A stretch of 64,000 nucleotides of DNA from Thermoanaerobacterium sp. PSU-2. Lineage in GTDB: Bacteria; Bacillota; Thermoanaerobacteria; Thermoanaerobacterales; Thermoanaerobacteraceae. Each line of letters opens with the position of its first letter. Position 1 is the stretch's first letter. The notes below the pieces were generated by a model. That model was not told where the DNA came from and searched no databases. It saw nothing but the letters and a program-made list of their open reading frames with translations. Below, one piece after another: positions 25,391 to 33,551 of this stretch. Location: the NCBI RefSeq assembly GCF_002102475.1, contig NZ_MSQD01000004.1, positions 62,001 through 126,000 on the forward strand, written 5' to 3'. The position numbers and the translations under genes are program-made.

Positions 25391-26863
25391 TTATTTGAGA
25401 AGCTTTTTCATGACTTTTCCAGTTGGACTCTTAGGAAGTTCATTGACAAACTCAAATATCTTAGGAATCTTATATTTTGCCAATTTGTCGTGCAAGAAGC
25501 TTTGAAGTTCTTTTCTGTCTGCAGTCATTCCATCCTCCAACACGATAAACGCCTTTACTTCCTCTCCTTTGTATTTATCGCCAACTCCAATGACTGCTGC
25601 TTCTCTTACTGCAGGGTGCTCCATAAGGGCTTCTTCTACTTCTCTGGGATATACATTAAATCCTCCCAAGATAATCATGTCTTTAAGTCTATCAACTATG
25701 TAATAGTAGCCATCTTCGTCTTTTTTCGCAAGATCACCTGTATGAAGCCATCCATTTTGCAAAGTTTTTGCTGTCTCCTCAGGCATATTGTGATATCCTA
25801 CCATTATGTTAGAACCTTTTAAAACAAGCTCACCTACTTCACCAACTGGCACTTCATTGTCGTCTTCATCTACTATCTTAGCTTCATTGCATGGAAGAGG
25901 TAGCCCTATAGAGCCTGGCTTCCTTATTTCATCAGCTCCAAGGGGATTTAGCAATGCTACAGGCGCAGCTTCTGACAATCCGTAGCCTTCAACAAGCGGA
26001 AAATTAAACTTTTCTTCAAATCCCCTTTGCACTTCTGGCGCTAACGGCGCACCGCCTGAGATAGCAAGCCTTAAAGCTTTAAACTGTCCTTTTTCTACCA
26101 TCCTAATCAAAAATGCAAAAATGGATGGAACACCACAAAATACTGTTATATCTTCATTTAAAAGCGTCTCCAATGTATCCTTTGGCATGAAGCTATCTTT
26201 AATAGTAACTGTACTTCCAAGGTATAGTGCCAGCAGCACATTTACCGTCCATGAAAAGCTGTGGAAAAGCGGCAACACGCACAAAAAGTTGTCATCTGGA
26301 CCTAAATCAGATATTTCATCCATCGCCACTACATCAGCTTCAAAATTCCTGTGTGTAAGCATAGCACCTTTTGGCTTGCCAGTCGTTCCTGACGTATATA
26401 GGTATGTGCAGACCTCATCATCATCTATCTCAACTTGCTTAAAATCGTCATGTTCCATTATCTTTTGCTTTGTATCATCATTTAAGACCACTATGTTTTT
26501 TAAATTTAGCTTGCCAAAAGCAGATACATCCACATTTTTAACAACGACGGGATGCACAACGATAGTATCTGCTCCAGATTCTTTGACAACGTACTGTATT
26601 TCTTCCATCGTGTACATAAGGTTTAAAGGAATTGTAATAGCTCCAGCTTTAGCAGAACCTAAATACGCAAAAACAAATTCAGGGCAGTTTGGCATACTGA
26701 GTATGACTTTATCCCCTTTTTTGACGCCTAAAGATTGAAGATACGCTGCATAACTATTTACGTACTTTGGCAAATCGCTGTATGTTATTGTCTCACCTTT
26801 AAATTTTATCGCAACGTGATCTTTTAAACCTGTGTTTTTCTCAAAAAACTCATAAATCTTCAC
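25391..26863 (-). CDS. AMP-forming acyl-CoA synthetase (long-chain fatty acid CoA ligase-like)
   Basis: 490-residue ANL-superfamily enzyme, activating a carboxylic acid with ATP and then CoA in the cytosol. Motifs: YTSGTTGKPKGAMLTHRN (P-loop), VEGYGLSEAAP (A5), WLHTGDLAKKDEDGYYYIVDR (A7/A8) and the C-terminal SPTGKVMKK with the adenylation Lys. The pattern is closest to fatty-acyl-CoA ligases, but chain length is not determined. The GTG at 26863, behind AAAAGGGG, is preferred to the ATG at 26896, which would overlap the glucokinase gene by 17 bp. It is the last gene of the hprK-PHP-glucokinase-ligase unit, an unexpected partner for sugar control genes. Confidence 0.88.
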   Translation of the reverse strand: MKIYEFFEKNTGLKDHVAIKFKGETITYSDLPKYVNSYAAYLQSLGVKKGDKVILSMPNCPEFVFAYLGSAKAGAITIPLNLMYTMEEIQYVVKESGADTIVVHPVVVKNVDVSAFGKLNLKNIVVLNDDTKQKIMEHDDFKQVEIDDDEVCTYLYTSGTTGKPKGAMLTHRNFEADVVAMDEISDLGPDDNFLCVLPLFHSFSWTVNVLLALYLGSTVTIKDSFMPKDTLETLLNEDITVFCGVPSIFAFLIRMVEKGQFKALRLAISGGAPLAPEVQRGFEEKFNFPLVEGYGLSEAAPVALLNPLGADEIRKPGSIGLPLPCNEAKIVDEDDNEVPVGEVGELVLKGSNIMVGYHNMPEETAKTLQNGWLHTGDLAKKDEDGYYYIVDRLKDMIILGGFNVYPREVEEALMEHPAVREAAVIGVGDKYKGEEVKAFIVLEDGMTADRKELQSFLHDKLAKYKIPKIFEFVNELPKSPTGKVMKKLLK

Positions 26864-26879
26864 ATTAAAACCCCTTTTC

Positions 26880-27815
26880 TTAAAGAATTGCTGCACCTAT
26901 TATTCCTGCATCATTCCCAAGCTCTGCTTTTCTAATGTCAGCATAAGGCAGATCTTTAAAAAGTATATTTTTGCTTACTTCTTCTTTAAGCGGCTTTAAA
27001 AGGAAATCACCAGCATTGGCAACGCCACCACCTATTATGACTACTTCTGGATCAAGTATGTTTATGATATTAACGATTCCTATAGCAAGATACTTAACGT
27101 AATCATTAAATATAAGCATTGCCGTTTCGTCAAATTGTCTTGCAGCATCAATTACATTTTTAGCCGTTATGGACTCAATCTCACCGCCTGCCAATTTGAG
27201 TATGAGAGAATCGCTGTTTTTCATGACAGCCTTTTTGCCTTCTCTAATTAAAGCTGTAGCAGACGCAAAAGTCTCAAGACATCCGACTTTGCCGCAATTG
27301 CACAAAACCCCATTGTCACCAATTACAATGTGCCCCAACTCAGGAGCAAAATGGTGCGAACCGTTAAACACTTTGCCATTTAATATAAATCCAGAACCTA
27401 CACCTGTGCCTAAAGTTATGGTAACAGACGAGTTCGTACCTCTTCCAGCTCCAAATACACCTTCAGCAAGCGCCGCTACATTTGCGTCATTATCCATGTT
27501 TATAGGCACATCGATGTATTTATGTATTTCCTTTACTAATGGCACCTTTGTCCAATAGAGATTTACAGCTCTTAAAACAATGCCTTTTTCATTATCAGCA
27601 ACACCAGGAACGCCGATACCCATAGCCTCAATTTGAGATACGTCAAGCCCACATCTTTTCACAAGCTCCAATGAAATTTCAGCAATGTCTTTAGCTATAG
27701 CAGCATAACCTCTTTTAGGCTCTGTAGGTCTCGATCCTGTCGCTACTATTTTCCCATCCTTGTCAACTAAACCAACAGCTATGTTTGTCCCTCCTATATC
27801 AACGCCAATCCTCAC
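26880..27815 (-). CDS. ROK-family glucokinase
   Basis: 311-residue cytosolic sugar kinase, ATP-dependent phosphorylation of glucose to glucose 6-phosphate (possibly mannose or others). N-terminal IGVDIGGTNIAVGLVD is the ATP-binding motif. MDNDANVAALAEGVFGAGR holds the catalytic Asp in NDAN; GHIVIGDNGVLCNCGKVGCLETF is the ROK signature with zinc ligands His and CxCGxxGC. Normal length. It lies between the PHP gene and the acyl-CoA ligase in the hprK unit, so its expression may be linked to catabolite control. Confidence 0.92.
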   Translation of the reverse strand: MRIGVDIGGTNIAVGLVDKDGKIVATGSRPTEPKRGYAAIAKDIAEISLELVKRCGLDVSQIEAMGIGVPGVADNEKGIVLRAVNLYWTKVPLVKEIHKYIDVPINMDNDANVAALAEGVFGAGRGTNSSVTITLGTGVGSGFILNGKVFNGSHHFAPELGHIVIGDNGVLCNCGKVGCLETFASATALIREGKKAVMKNSDSLILKLAGGEIESITAKNVIDAARQFDETAMLIFNDYVKYLAIGIVNIINILDPEVVIIGGGVANAGDFLLKPLKEEVSKNILFKDLPYADIRKAELGNDAGIIGAAIL

Positions 27816-27833
27816 ATTACACTCCTCCTTAAC

Positions 27834-28556
27834 TCAATTTCTAAGTTTTCCCTTTGATTTTAAATATGCTTTAAACTTACCTACATCTGTATTTAAAATA
27901 TTTTCCTCTCTAATATTTGCGTTTTCAATTACTTCCGATGCCTTGTCAAATCTTCCTACATCAAACGATATATGTGCATCGCTTCCAACACAAATCTTCA
28001 CATTTTTCATCGAAGCTTTTTGGGCTATCAAAAGGCAATTGTCATAACTTCCGACTCTGGAAGACACAAAAGAGCTGTTGTTTATCTCTATACATGTATC
28101 GTATTCCAATGCCGCCTCTATTACTTTATCGATATCAATTTCAAACAAAGGATTGCCAGGATGACCAATGATGTCTACATAATGGTTTTTCATCGCATTA
28201 ACGATAGCTTCAGTATTTGATTCTACATCGCGATAAGGAAAACACACATCATGAAGACTGGCAATAACGACATCCAACTTTTTCAAGATTTCATCTGGAA
28301 CATCGAGACTTCCATCTCTATCGATTATATTTGCTTCAACGCCTCTTAGTATTTCAACGCCATATATTTCTCTCGGCATTACTTTTAAATTGCCAAAGTG
28401 AAAAATATGTGGTCCACCAGGCATTTTAGGCCCATGATCGGTCATGCAGATAAGCTTAAGACCTTTTTCAGATGCTGCTTTGGCATTTTCCATTATTGTA
28501 CTGTACGCATGTCCACTTGCTACCGTATGTGTATGTGTATCAAGTAAAAGGTTCAT
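27834..28556 (-). CDS. PHP-domain phosphoesterase (YcdX-like)
   Basis: 240-residue metal-dependent phosphatase/hydrolase of the PHP family (COG1387). Visible metal-binding motifs: LLDTHTHTVASGHAYST (HxH), ICMTDHGPKMPG (TDH), VIASLHD, IIGHPGN and GSDAHISFDVGRF. No polymerase or histidinol-phosphatase extension is present. It lies 18 bp before the glucokinase gene. The ATG at 28556 is chosen because it begins directly before the HTH motif; a TTG at 28577 within the AAAGGG region is the alternative. The substrate is unknown. Confidence 0.82.
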   Translation of the reverse strand: MNLLLDTHTHTVASGHAYSTIMENAKAASEKGLKLICMTDHGPKMPGGPHIFHFGNLKVMPREIYGVEILRGVEANIIDRDGSLDVPDEILKKLDVVIASLHDVCFPYRDVESNTEAIVNAMKNHYVDIIGHPGNPLFEIDIDKVIEAALEYDTCIEINNSSFVSSRVGSYDNCLLIAQKASMKNVKICVGSDAHISFDVGRFDKASEVIENANIREENILNTDVGKFKAYLKSKGKLRN

Positions 28557-28615
28557 CAGACTTTGCATCCCTTTCAAATATAAAAATTTAAAATAATCAC
28601 TACAACAATTATATT

Positions 28616-29530
28616 TTATGTGGAAATCTGTTTCAACAATTTTTTATTAAGCTCATGGGCAGCGTTGTAACCCATTTGTTTCTGCCTGTGATTCATGGCT
28701 GCTACTTCCACTATTATAGCAAGATTTCGCCCTGGCCTTACAGGTATAGTCAGCTTTGGAACTTTTATGTCTAAAAACTTTATGTAATCGTCATCAAGTC
28801 CTAGCCTATCATAGTATTTATCCTCATCCCATTCCTCCAATTGTATAACCAAGTCGATGTTCATGTTGTCCCTTACTGAACCGACACCGTAAAGCGTCTT
28901 TATATCAAGTATTCCTATTCCCCTTATCTCTATATAATGCCGTATTATATCGGGTGAACTTCCTTGTAAGACGTAATCGCTGATTTTCCTTATCTCCGTT
29001 GCATCATCAGCCACAAGCCTATGGCCTCTTTTTATAAGCTCAAGGGCTGTCTCGCTTTTTCCTATACCGCTTTCTCCCAATAAAAGCACACCAACACCAT
29101 ACACATCTACAAGATCTCCATGAATAGTAATCTGCGGTGCCAATTTTTCTTCCAAATAATTAATGAGTCTGCTTATGAATTTTGTAGATGATTCCTTCGT
29201 CCTCAATAGATAACGACCATGTTTTTGTGCCGCATCTACGATTTCCCTTTTTATATTCAATCCCCTTGTGACGATTACACAAGGCACAGGGTATTCAAAA
29301 AATTTATCAGCCCTTTCTGCTAACAAATCGAGAGGCATTCCGTCTATAAAAGCTGTTTCAACCATCCCTATAACTTGAACTCTCTCTTTAGCAAAATGCT
29401 CATAAAATCCCGAAAATTGAAGACCCGGTCTGTTTACATCACTTGTGGTTATATCGATCTTTTCCTTAGCTTCTACTATGACTTCTAAGTTCAGATCTTT
29501 AATTAAATCCTCAACAGAAACACTTAACAA
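28616..29530 (-). CDS. hprK: HPr kinase/phosphorylase
   Basis: 304-residue bifunctional enzyme that phosphorylates or dephosphorylates HPr at Ser46, controlling catabolite repression through CcpA in Firmicutes. N-terminal domain with QFSGFYEHFAKERVQVIG; Walker A GESGIGKSETALELI; C-terminal signature region EIRGIGILDIKTLYG and VRPGRNLAIIVEVAAMN. Start is a TTG with AGGAGGT seven bases upstream. It heads the four-gene unit hprK-PHP-glucokinase-acyl-CoA ligase and is transcribed away from birA. Confidence 0.97.
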   Translation of the reverse strand: MLSVSVEDLIKDLNLEVIVEAKEKIDITTSDVNRPGLQFSGFYEHFAKERVQVIGMVETAFIDGMPLDLLAERADKFFEYPVPCVIVTRGLNIKREIVDAAQKHGRYLLRTKESSTKFISRLINYLEEKLAPQITIHGDLVDVYGVGVLLLGESGIGKSETALELIKRGHRLVADDATEIRKISDYVLQGSSPDIIRHYIEIRGIGILDIKTLYGVGSVRDNMNIDLVIQLEEWDEDKYYDRLGLDDDYIKFLDIKVPKLTIPVRPGRNLAIIVEVAAMNHRQKQMGYNAAHELNKKLLKQIST

Positions 29531-29624
29531 ATCTATTACCTCCTAACCGGCACTGCTGACCTTTACATTAATTATATTATTTTATATCAAATATGTAAAT
29601 AAATTACCTTATCAACAAAACTAT

Positions 29625-29652
29625 TTGTCGCAAATTATTTTTCTTGTATAAT
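29625..29652 (+). promoter_or_regulatory. Probable birA promoter
   Basis: TTGTCG (29625-29630) and TATAAT (29647-29652), 16-bp spacer, 30 bp before the birA start codon. Confidence 0.55.
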
Positions 29653-29681
29653 AGACTTGAATCTAAAATTGAGGGTGAGCA

Positions 29682-30665
29682 ATGTTGCTAAAAAATGATG
29701 TTTTATCAATTTTGAAATCAAATAAAGGAAAATACATATCAGGTCAAGATTTGTGCGACAAGTTAAATGTTTCAAGGACAGCAGTGTGGAAGTGCATAAA
29801 TGAGTTGAAGTCAGACGGTTACATCATAGATTCCAAACACAAATCAGGGTACATTCTTATGGAAGAACCTGATGTCATAAATTACACTGAAATATCTCCA
29901 CATCTAAAAACTGATTTTATAGGAAGAAACTATCTGTACTTCGATACAATATCATCCACAAATGACTATGCAAAAGAAATAGCTTCAGATTCTCCTGATG
30001 GAACGACAGTCGTTGCAGAAGAACAGACATCTGGAAGAGGTCGCATTGGCAGGCAGTGGCTCTCTTACAAAAAGCAGGGTATATGGATGTCTATTATACT
30101 AAAACCGGATATAGCACCTAATGACGCAGTTAAGCTGACACAAGTCGCAGCAGTATCATTGGTAGGCGCAATAAGAGAAACGACAAATTTGACATCTTAC
30201 ATAAAATGGCCAAATGACATAATCGTAAATGGTAAAAAAGCTTGTGGAATTCTGACAGAAATGAATGGCGAAATAGATAAGATAAATTTTATAGTAGTAG
30301 GCATAGGAGTAAATGTCAATGTTGTCAGTTTTCCGGTTGATTTGCAAAATAAGGCCACATCCCTTTTCATTGAGGCTTCAGAAAAAATAGATAGAAAGCT
30401 TTTAACGGCATCTATACTAAACAATTTTGAAAAGTATTATCGTACATTCCTTGATGAGGGATTTTTCAGCATTAGAAATCTGTGCAAAGAATACTCGTTG
30501 ACATTAGAAAAAGATGTAAAAGTCATTATGAACAATAAGGAATATGTAGGACAAGCTATTGACATAGACGATGACGGTAATCTCATCGTCATGTTTAAAA
30601 ACGGCGAAAAAAAAGCGATAACATCTGGTGAAGTATCGATAAGAGGTATAGCTGATTACGTCTAA
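29682..30665 (+). CDS. birA: Bifunctional biotin repressor / biotin-protein ligase
   Basis: 327-residue protein that attaches biotin to carboxylase subunits via biotinyl-AMP and can repress biotin genes. N-terminal winged HTH (ISGQDLCDKLNVSRTAVWKCINEL), then the ligase domain with STNDYAKE, EEQTSGRGRIGRQW (biotinyl-AMP loop GRGRxGR) and IKWPNDIIVNGKKACGIL (catalytic KWPND), and a C-terminal SH3-like domain. It stands alone, divergent from hprK, and no biotin synthesis gene is seen nearby. Confidence 0.95.
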   Translation: MLLKNDVLSILKSNKGKYISGQDLCDKLNVSRTAVWKCINELKSDGYIIDSKHKSGYILMEEPDVINYTEISPHLKTDFIGRNYLYFDTISSTNDYAKEIASDSPDGTTVVAEEQTSGRGRIGRQWLSYKKQGIWMSIILKPDIAPNDAVKLTQVAAVSLVGAIRETTNLTSYIKWPNDIIVNGKKACGILTEMNGEIDKINFIVVGIGVNVNVVSFPVDLQNKATSLFIEASEKIDRKLLTASILNNFEKYYRTFLDEGFFSIRNLCKEYSLTLEKDVKVIMNNKEYVGQAIDIDDDGNLIVMFKNGEKKAITSGEVSIRGIADYV

Positions 30666-30767
30666 TATATATTTTTATATATTTTCAAATATACGCGTTA
30701 CACACTGGAGAATCAATTTTTTTAGTCGAATTTATTAACATTTGATAGAACCTTTTATTTATTTGTT

Positions 30768-30792
30768 GAATAACATAAAGTAAAAGTTATTC
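30768..30792. promoter_or_regulatory. Inverted repeat upstream of the ABC importer genes
   Basis: GAATAAC (30768-30774) and GTTATTC (30786-30792), 11 bp apart, with flanking TTG/CAA extending the symmetry imperfectly. It ends 24 bp before the first ABC gene and could be an operator or a leader hairpin. Weak evidence. Confidence 0.3.
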
Positions 30793-30816
30793 CAAATAGA
30801 TAAAAGGAGGCGCAAT

Positions 30817-31854
30817 ATGAAAAAGATCATTTCACTTCTTTTCATTCTCATATTTATCATCTCTATAAGCGGCTGTGAGAAAGAACAAAAAAGCACAGCC
30901 GTAAGCAATGTAGAAACCGTAAAAGTCGCATTTGATGATTCCCCGTCTGAATCAGGTATAATTTTAGCTGACAAATTAGGCTTTTTTGCAAAACAAGGCA
31001 TAAAAATCGAATACGTAAAATTTAATTCAGGTGCTGATGAACTTTCGGCAATGGCATCAAACCAAGTTGATGTAAGCAGAGGAATAATTAACGCAGGACT
31101 TTTTAATGCTTGGAATAGCGGTATAGATATTAAGCTTGTAGCAGATGGAGGACATAATATACCAGGAAAAGGTTACTTCCAAATAGCTTTAAAAAAGGGA
31201 TTGGGGCAGAAGGTCAAAGACTTTAAAGATTTAAAGGGTTTAAGGATAGCAATAGCATCTACAGGATCAATAAACGAACTTTTTGTTCAAAAGGCATTAG
31301 AAAAAGGCGGTCTAACTGATAAGGATATAACATTTGTCGTTGTAGATTCATTCCCTGATATGCTAACCGCCGTTGCCAACGGAAGCGCAGATGCAGCTAT
31401 GGAAATAGAACCTCTTATAACTAAAGGTGTAGAAGAAAACATCCTTGAATGGTGGAAAGACCCTGATGAATACATTAAAGGTGAAGAAATATCTGTTTTA
31501 ATGTACAGCCCAAATTTCTCCAAAAACAAAGATTTGGGCAACAGGTTTATGATCGCTTATCTACAAGGCGTTAGAGCATACAACGACGCATTTATAACAG
31601 GAAACAAAGACCAAGACAAGATAATAAGCATACTTACAAAATACACATTCGTAAACACACCAGAGACATTTAAAAAGATGAAGCCACCAGGACTTGATCC
31701 GAATGGTCACGTCTTAAAGCAAGGTGTTTTAAATGATCTCAATTGGTACATGAGCAAGGGAATGGTAAAAAAAGCACCTGATGTCAATAAATTTGTAGAC
31801 GATTCGTACGTTGAAAATGCATTAAAGATTTTAGGCCAATATAAAAGTCCATAA
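30817..31854 (+). CDS. ABC transporter substrate-binding lipoprotein (NitT/TauT, NMT1-like)
   Basis: 345-residue secreted lipoprotein. Signal peptide of about 19 residues (KKIISLLFILIFIISISG) with lipobox ISGC. The mature part follows the NMT1/SsuA-like periplasmic-binding fold: VKVAFDDSPSESGIILADKLGFFAKQG, VDVSRGIINAGLFNAW and LRIAIASTGSINELFVQKAL. AAAGGAGG upstream of the ATG. First gene of a three-gene importer. The family covers nitrate, sulfonate, thiamine-precursor and other anionic or aromatic ligands; nothing here settles which. Confidence 0.9.
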   Translation: MKKIISLLFILIFIISISGCEKEQKSTAVSNVETVKVAFDDSPSESGIILADKLGFFAKQGIKIEYVKFNSGADELSAMASNQVDVSRGIINAGLFNAWNSGIDIKLVADGGHNIPGKGYFQIALKKGLGQKVKDFKDLKGLRIAIASTGSINELFVQKALEKGGLTDKDITFVVVDSFPDMLTAVANGSADAAMEIEPLITKGVEENILEWWKDPDEYIKGEEISVLMYSPNFSKNKDLGNRFMIAYLQGVRAYNDAFITGNKDQDKIISILTKYTFVNTPETFKKMKPPGLDPNGHVLKQGVLNDLNWYMSKGMVKKAPDVNKFVDDSYVENALKILGQYKSP

Positions 31855-31876
31855 TCTGGCATAAGGGGTGATTTGC

Positions 31877-32710
31877 TTGAACAGCACAAATGTATTAGAA
31901 AAAAGCAGCGCAAAAACGAGCGCAAAAAGCAAAAAAGATAAAAAACTCAAAGATGAAGCAAAATCCAATAAATTTATACAACAGATAATTTCTCCAATAG
32001 CTATCTTAATAATTTGGGAAATACTAGCTGATTTAAGGTTGATTGACACTAGATTTTTTCCTGCTCCATCTATGATCTTTCACTCGTTTATAAATCTTTT
32101 AACAACAGGTATACTCTTAAACGATCTGTCTGTAAGTCTCTTTAGAATCATCGGCGGATTCATAGTAGGAGCTGTACCTGGGCTTATAATCGGGCTTACA
32201 ATGGGGCTTTTCCCTATAATCAAAAATATATTAGACCCAATTGTAGCCGCCACATATCCTATACCAAAATTGGCTTTAATGCCACTTATCATGATAATGT
32301 TTGGCCTTAACGACTTGGAAAAAATAGTCGTCATAGCAATAGGCACTTTTTTCATCGTCCTTATGAATACAGCAGCAGGTGTAATAAATTTAGATAGAAT
32401 ATACATGGATGTAGCCAGAAACTATGGAGCATCGAAAAAAGACTACTACTTGACAGTAGCCCTTCCTGGAGCACTGCCGATGATATTTACCGGGTTGAAG
32501 CTTGGCATGGGAATGGCTCTCCTACTCATAGTAGCTGCTGAAATGAACGGTGCAAGCTCAGGCATAGGGTATAGAATATGGGAATCCTACAATATATTCG
32601 ATATACCTGCCATGTTTGTTTCATTCATAATCATGTCAATATTAGGGTACGTATTTACAATTATTCTGGATTTAATAGAAAAATTGATAATCCCTTGGAA
32701 GCACAACTAG
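31877..32710 (+). CDS. ABC transporter permease (NitT/TauT type)
   Basis: 277-residue membrane protein with about six segments after a lysine-rich cytosolic N-terminus. The EAA-type loop is ARNYGASKKDYYLTVALPGALPMIFTGLKLGMG. A TTG at 31877 behind AGGGGTGATTTGC is the likely start; a GTG at 31868 lies within that ribosome-binding site. Gap to the lipoprotein gene is about 20 bp. Works with the neighbouring lipoprotein and ATPase. Confidence 0.9.
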   Translation: MNSTNVLEKSSAKTSAKSKKDKKLKDEAKSNKFIQQIISPIAILIIWEILADLRLIDTRFFPAPSMIFHSFINLLTTGILLNDLSVSLFRIIGGFIVGAVPGLIIGLTMGLFPIIKNILDPIVAATYPIPKLALMPLIMIMFGLNDLEKIVVIAIGTFFIVLMNTAAGVINLDRIYMDVARNYGASKKDYYLTVALPGALPMIFTGLKLGMGMALLLIVAAEMNGASSGIGYRIWESYNIFDIPAMFVSFIIMSILGYVFTIILDLIEKLIIPWKHN

Positions 32711-32746
32711 CGTATCAAACCAATTTCAATAAGACGGTGATATATT

Positions 32747-33517
32747 ATGAAAGATGTTAAAGTTGAATTAAAAGATCTGACAAAAAAATTCAAAATCAAG
32801 AAAAATATCGTAACTGCTTTTGAAGACATTTCTTTGCAGATCAAAGAAGGTGAATTTTGGTGCTTCGTAGGTCCCAGCGGATGTGGAAAAACGACTCTAT
32901 TACGCGTATTAGCAGGGCTTGAAGCTCCCACAGACGGGACAATTTACATTAAGCATGTAGATGACAACAAACCTCTTAATTCCATGGTCTTTCAAGAACA
33001 CGCCATATTCCCATGGATGGATGTAAAAAACAACATCGCTTATGGGCTTAAAATGAGAAAGATGAAGCCTAATCAAATAGACGATATAGTAGACTTCTAT
33101 ATAGACAAGATGGGTCTTACTCCTTTCAAACACGCTTATCCACACCAACTATCAGGTGGCATGAAGCAGAGAGTTTCCATCGCCAGGGCATTTGCCAATG
33201 ATCCAGAAATACTGCTTATGGATGAACCTTTTGCAAACTTAGATGAACAAAACAGAGTTCTCCTTCAGCAGGAACTTCTAAAAATATGGGAAAAAAGCGG
33301 AAAAACAGTCATATTCGTCACCCACAGCATTGACGAAGCTATATTCCTATCAGATAAAATAATGCTTATGACAAGACATCCTGGTAAAATAAAAAACATC
33401 TACGATATAAACATAAAAAGGCCAAGAATAATCGAAGAAATAAGATCTTCACCGCAGTATGCAGATATATTTCAAGACATCTGGCTAAGCTTGCGCCAAG
33501 AGGTATCATATTCTTAA
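32747..33517 (+). CDS. ABC transporter ATP-binding protein (NitT/TauT type)
   Basis: 256-residue ATPase energising the importer. Walker [16 protein letters not shown]-loop [11 protein letters not shown], signature [16 protein letters not shown], Walker [14 protein letters not shown]-loop [11 protein letters not shown]. Normal length for SsuB/TauB-like proteins. Last gene of the operon; the terminator hairpin overlaps its stop codon. Confidence 0.93.
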   Translation: MKDVKVELKDLTKKFKIKKNIVTAFEDISLQIKEGEFWCFVGPSGCGKTTLLRVLAGLEAPTDGTIYIKHVDDNKPLNSMVFQEHAIFPWMDVKNNIAYGLKMRKMKPNQIDDIVDFYIDKMGLTPFKHAYPHQLSGGMKQRVSIARAFANDPEILLMDEPFANLDEQNRVLLQQELLKIWEKSGKTVIFVTHSIDEAIFLSDKIMLMTRHPGKIKNIYDINIKRPRIIEEIRSSPQYADIFQDIWLSLRQEVSYS

Positions 33518-33528
33518 TGATACCTCTT
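33498..33528 (+). terminator. Terminator of the ABC importer operon
   Basis: Perfect 12-bp stem AAGAGGTATCAT / ATGATACCTCTT with a 7-nt loop, followed by TTCTTATAATTG. The stop codon (33515-33517) lies in the loop/3-prime arm region. Confidence 0.85.
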
Positions 33529-33551
33529 TTCTTATAATTGTTTTTAATTTA

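Noticed and set aside
25343-25822. Plus-strand frame of 159 codons opposite the acyl-CoA ligase
   Set aside because: Antisense to a gene with clear catalytic motifs, no ribosome-binding site, and composition that mirrors the real gene.
30666-30816. Riboswitch in the leader of the NitT/TauT-type importer
   Set aside because: No TPP, SAM or other conserved aptamer core found; only a short inverted repeat is present.
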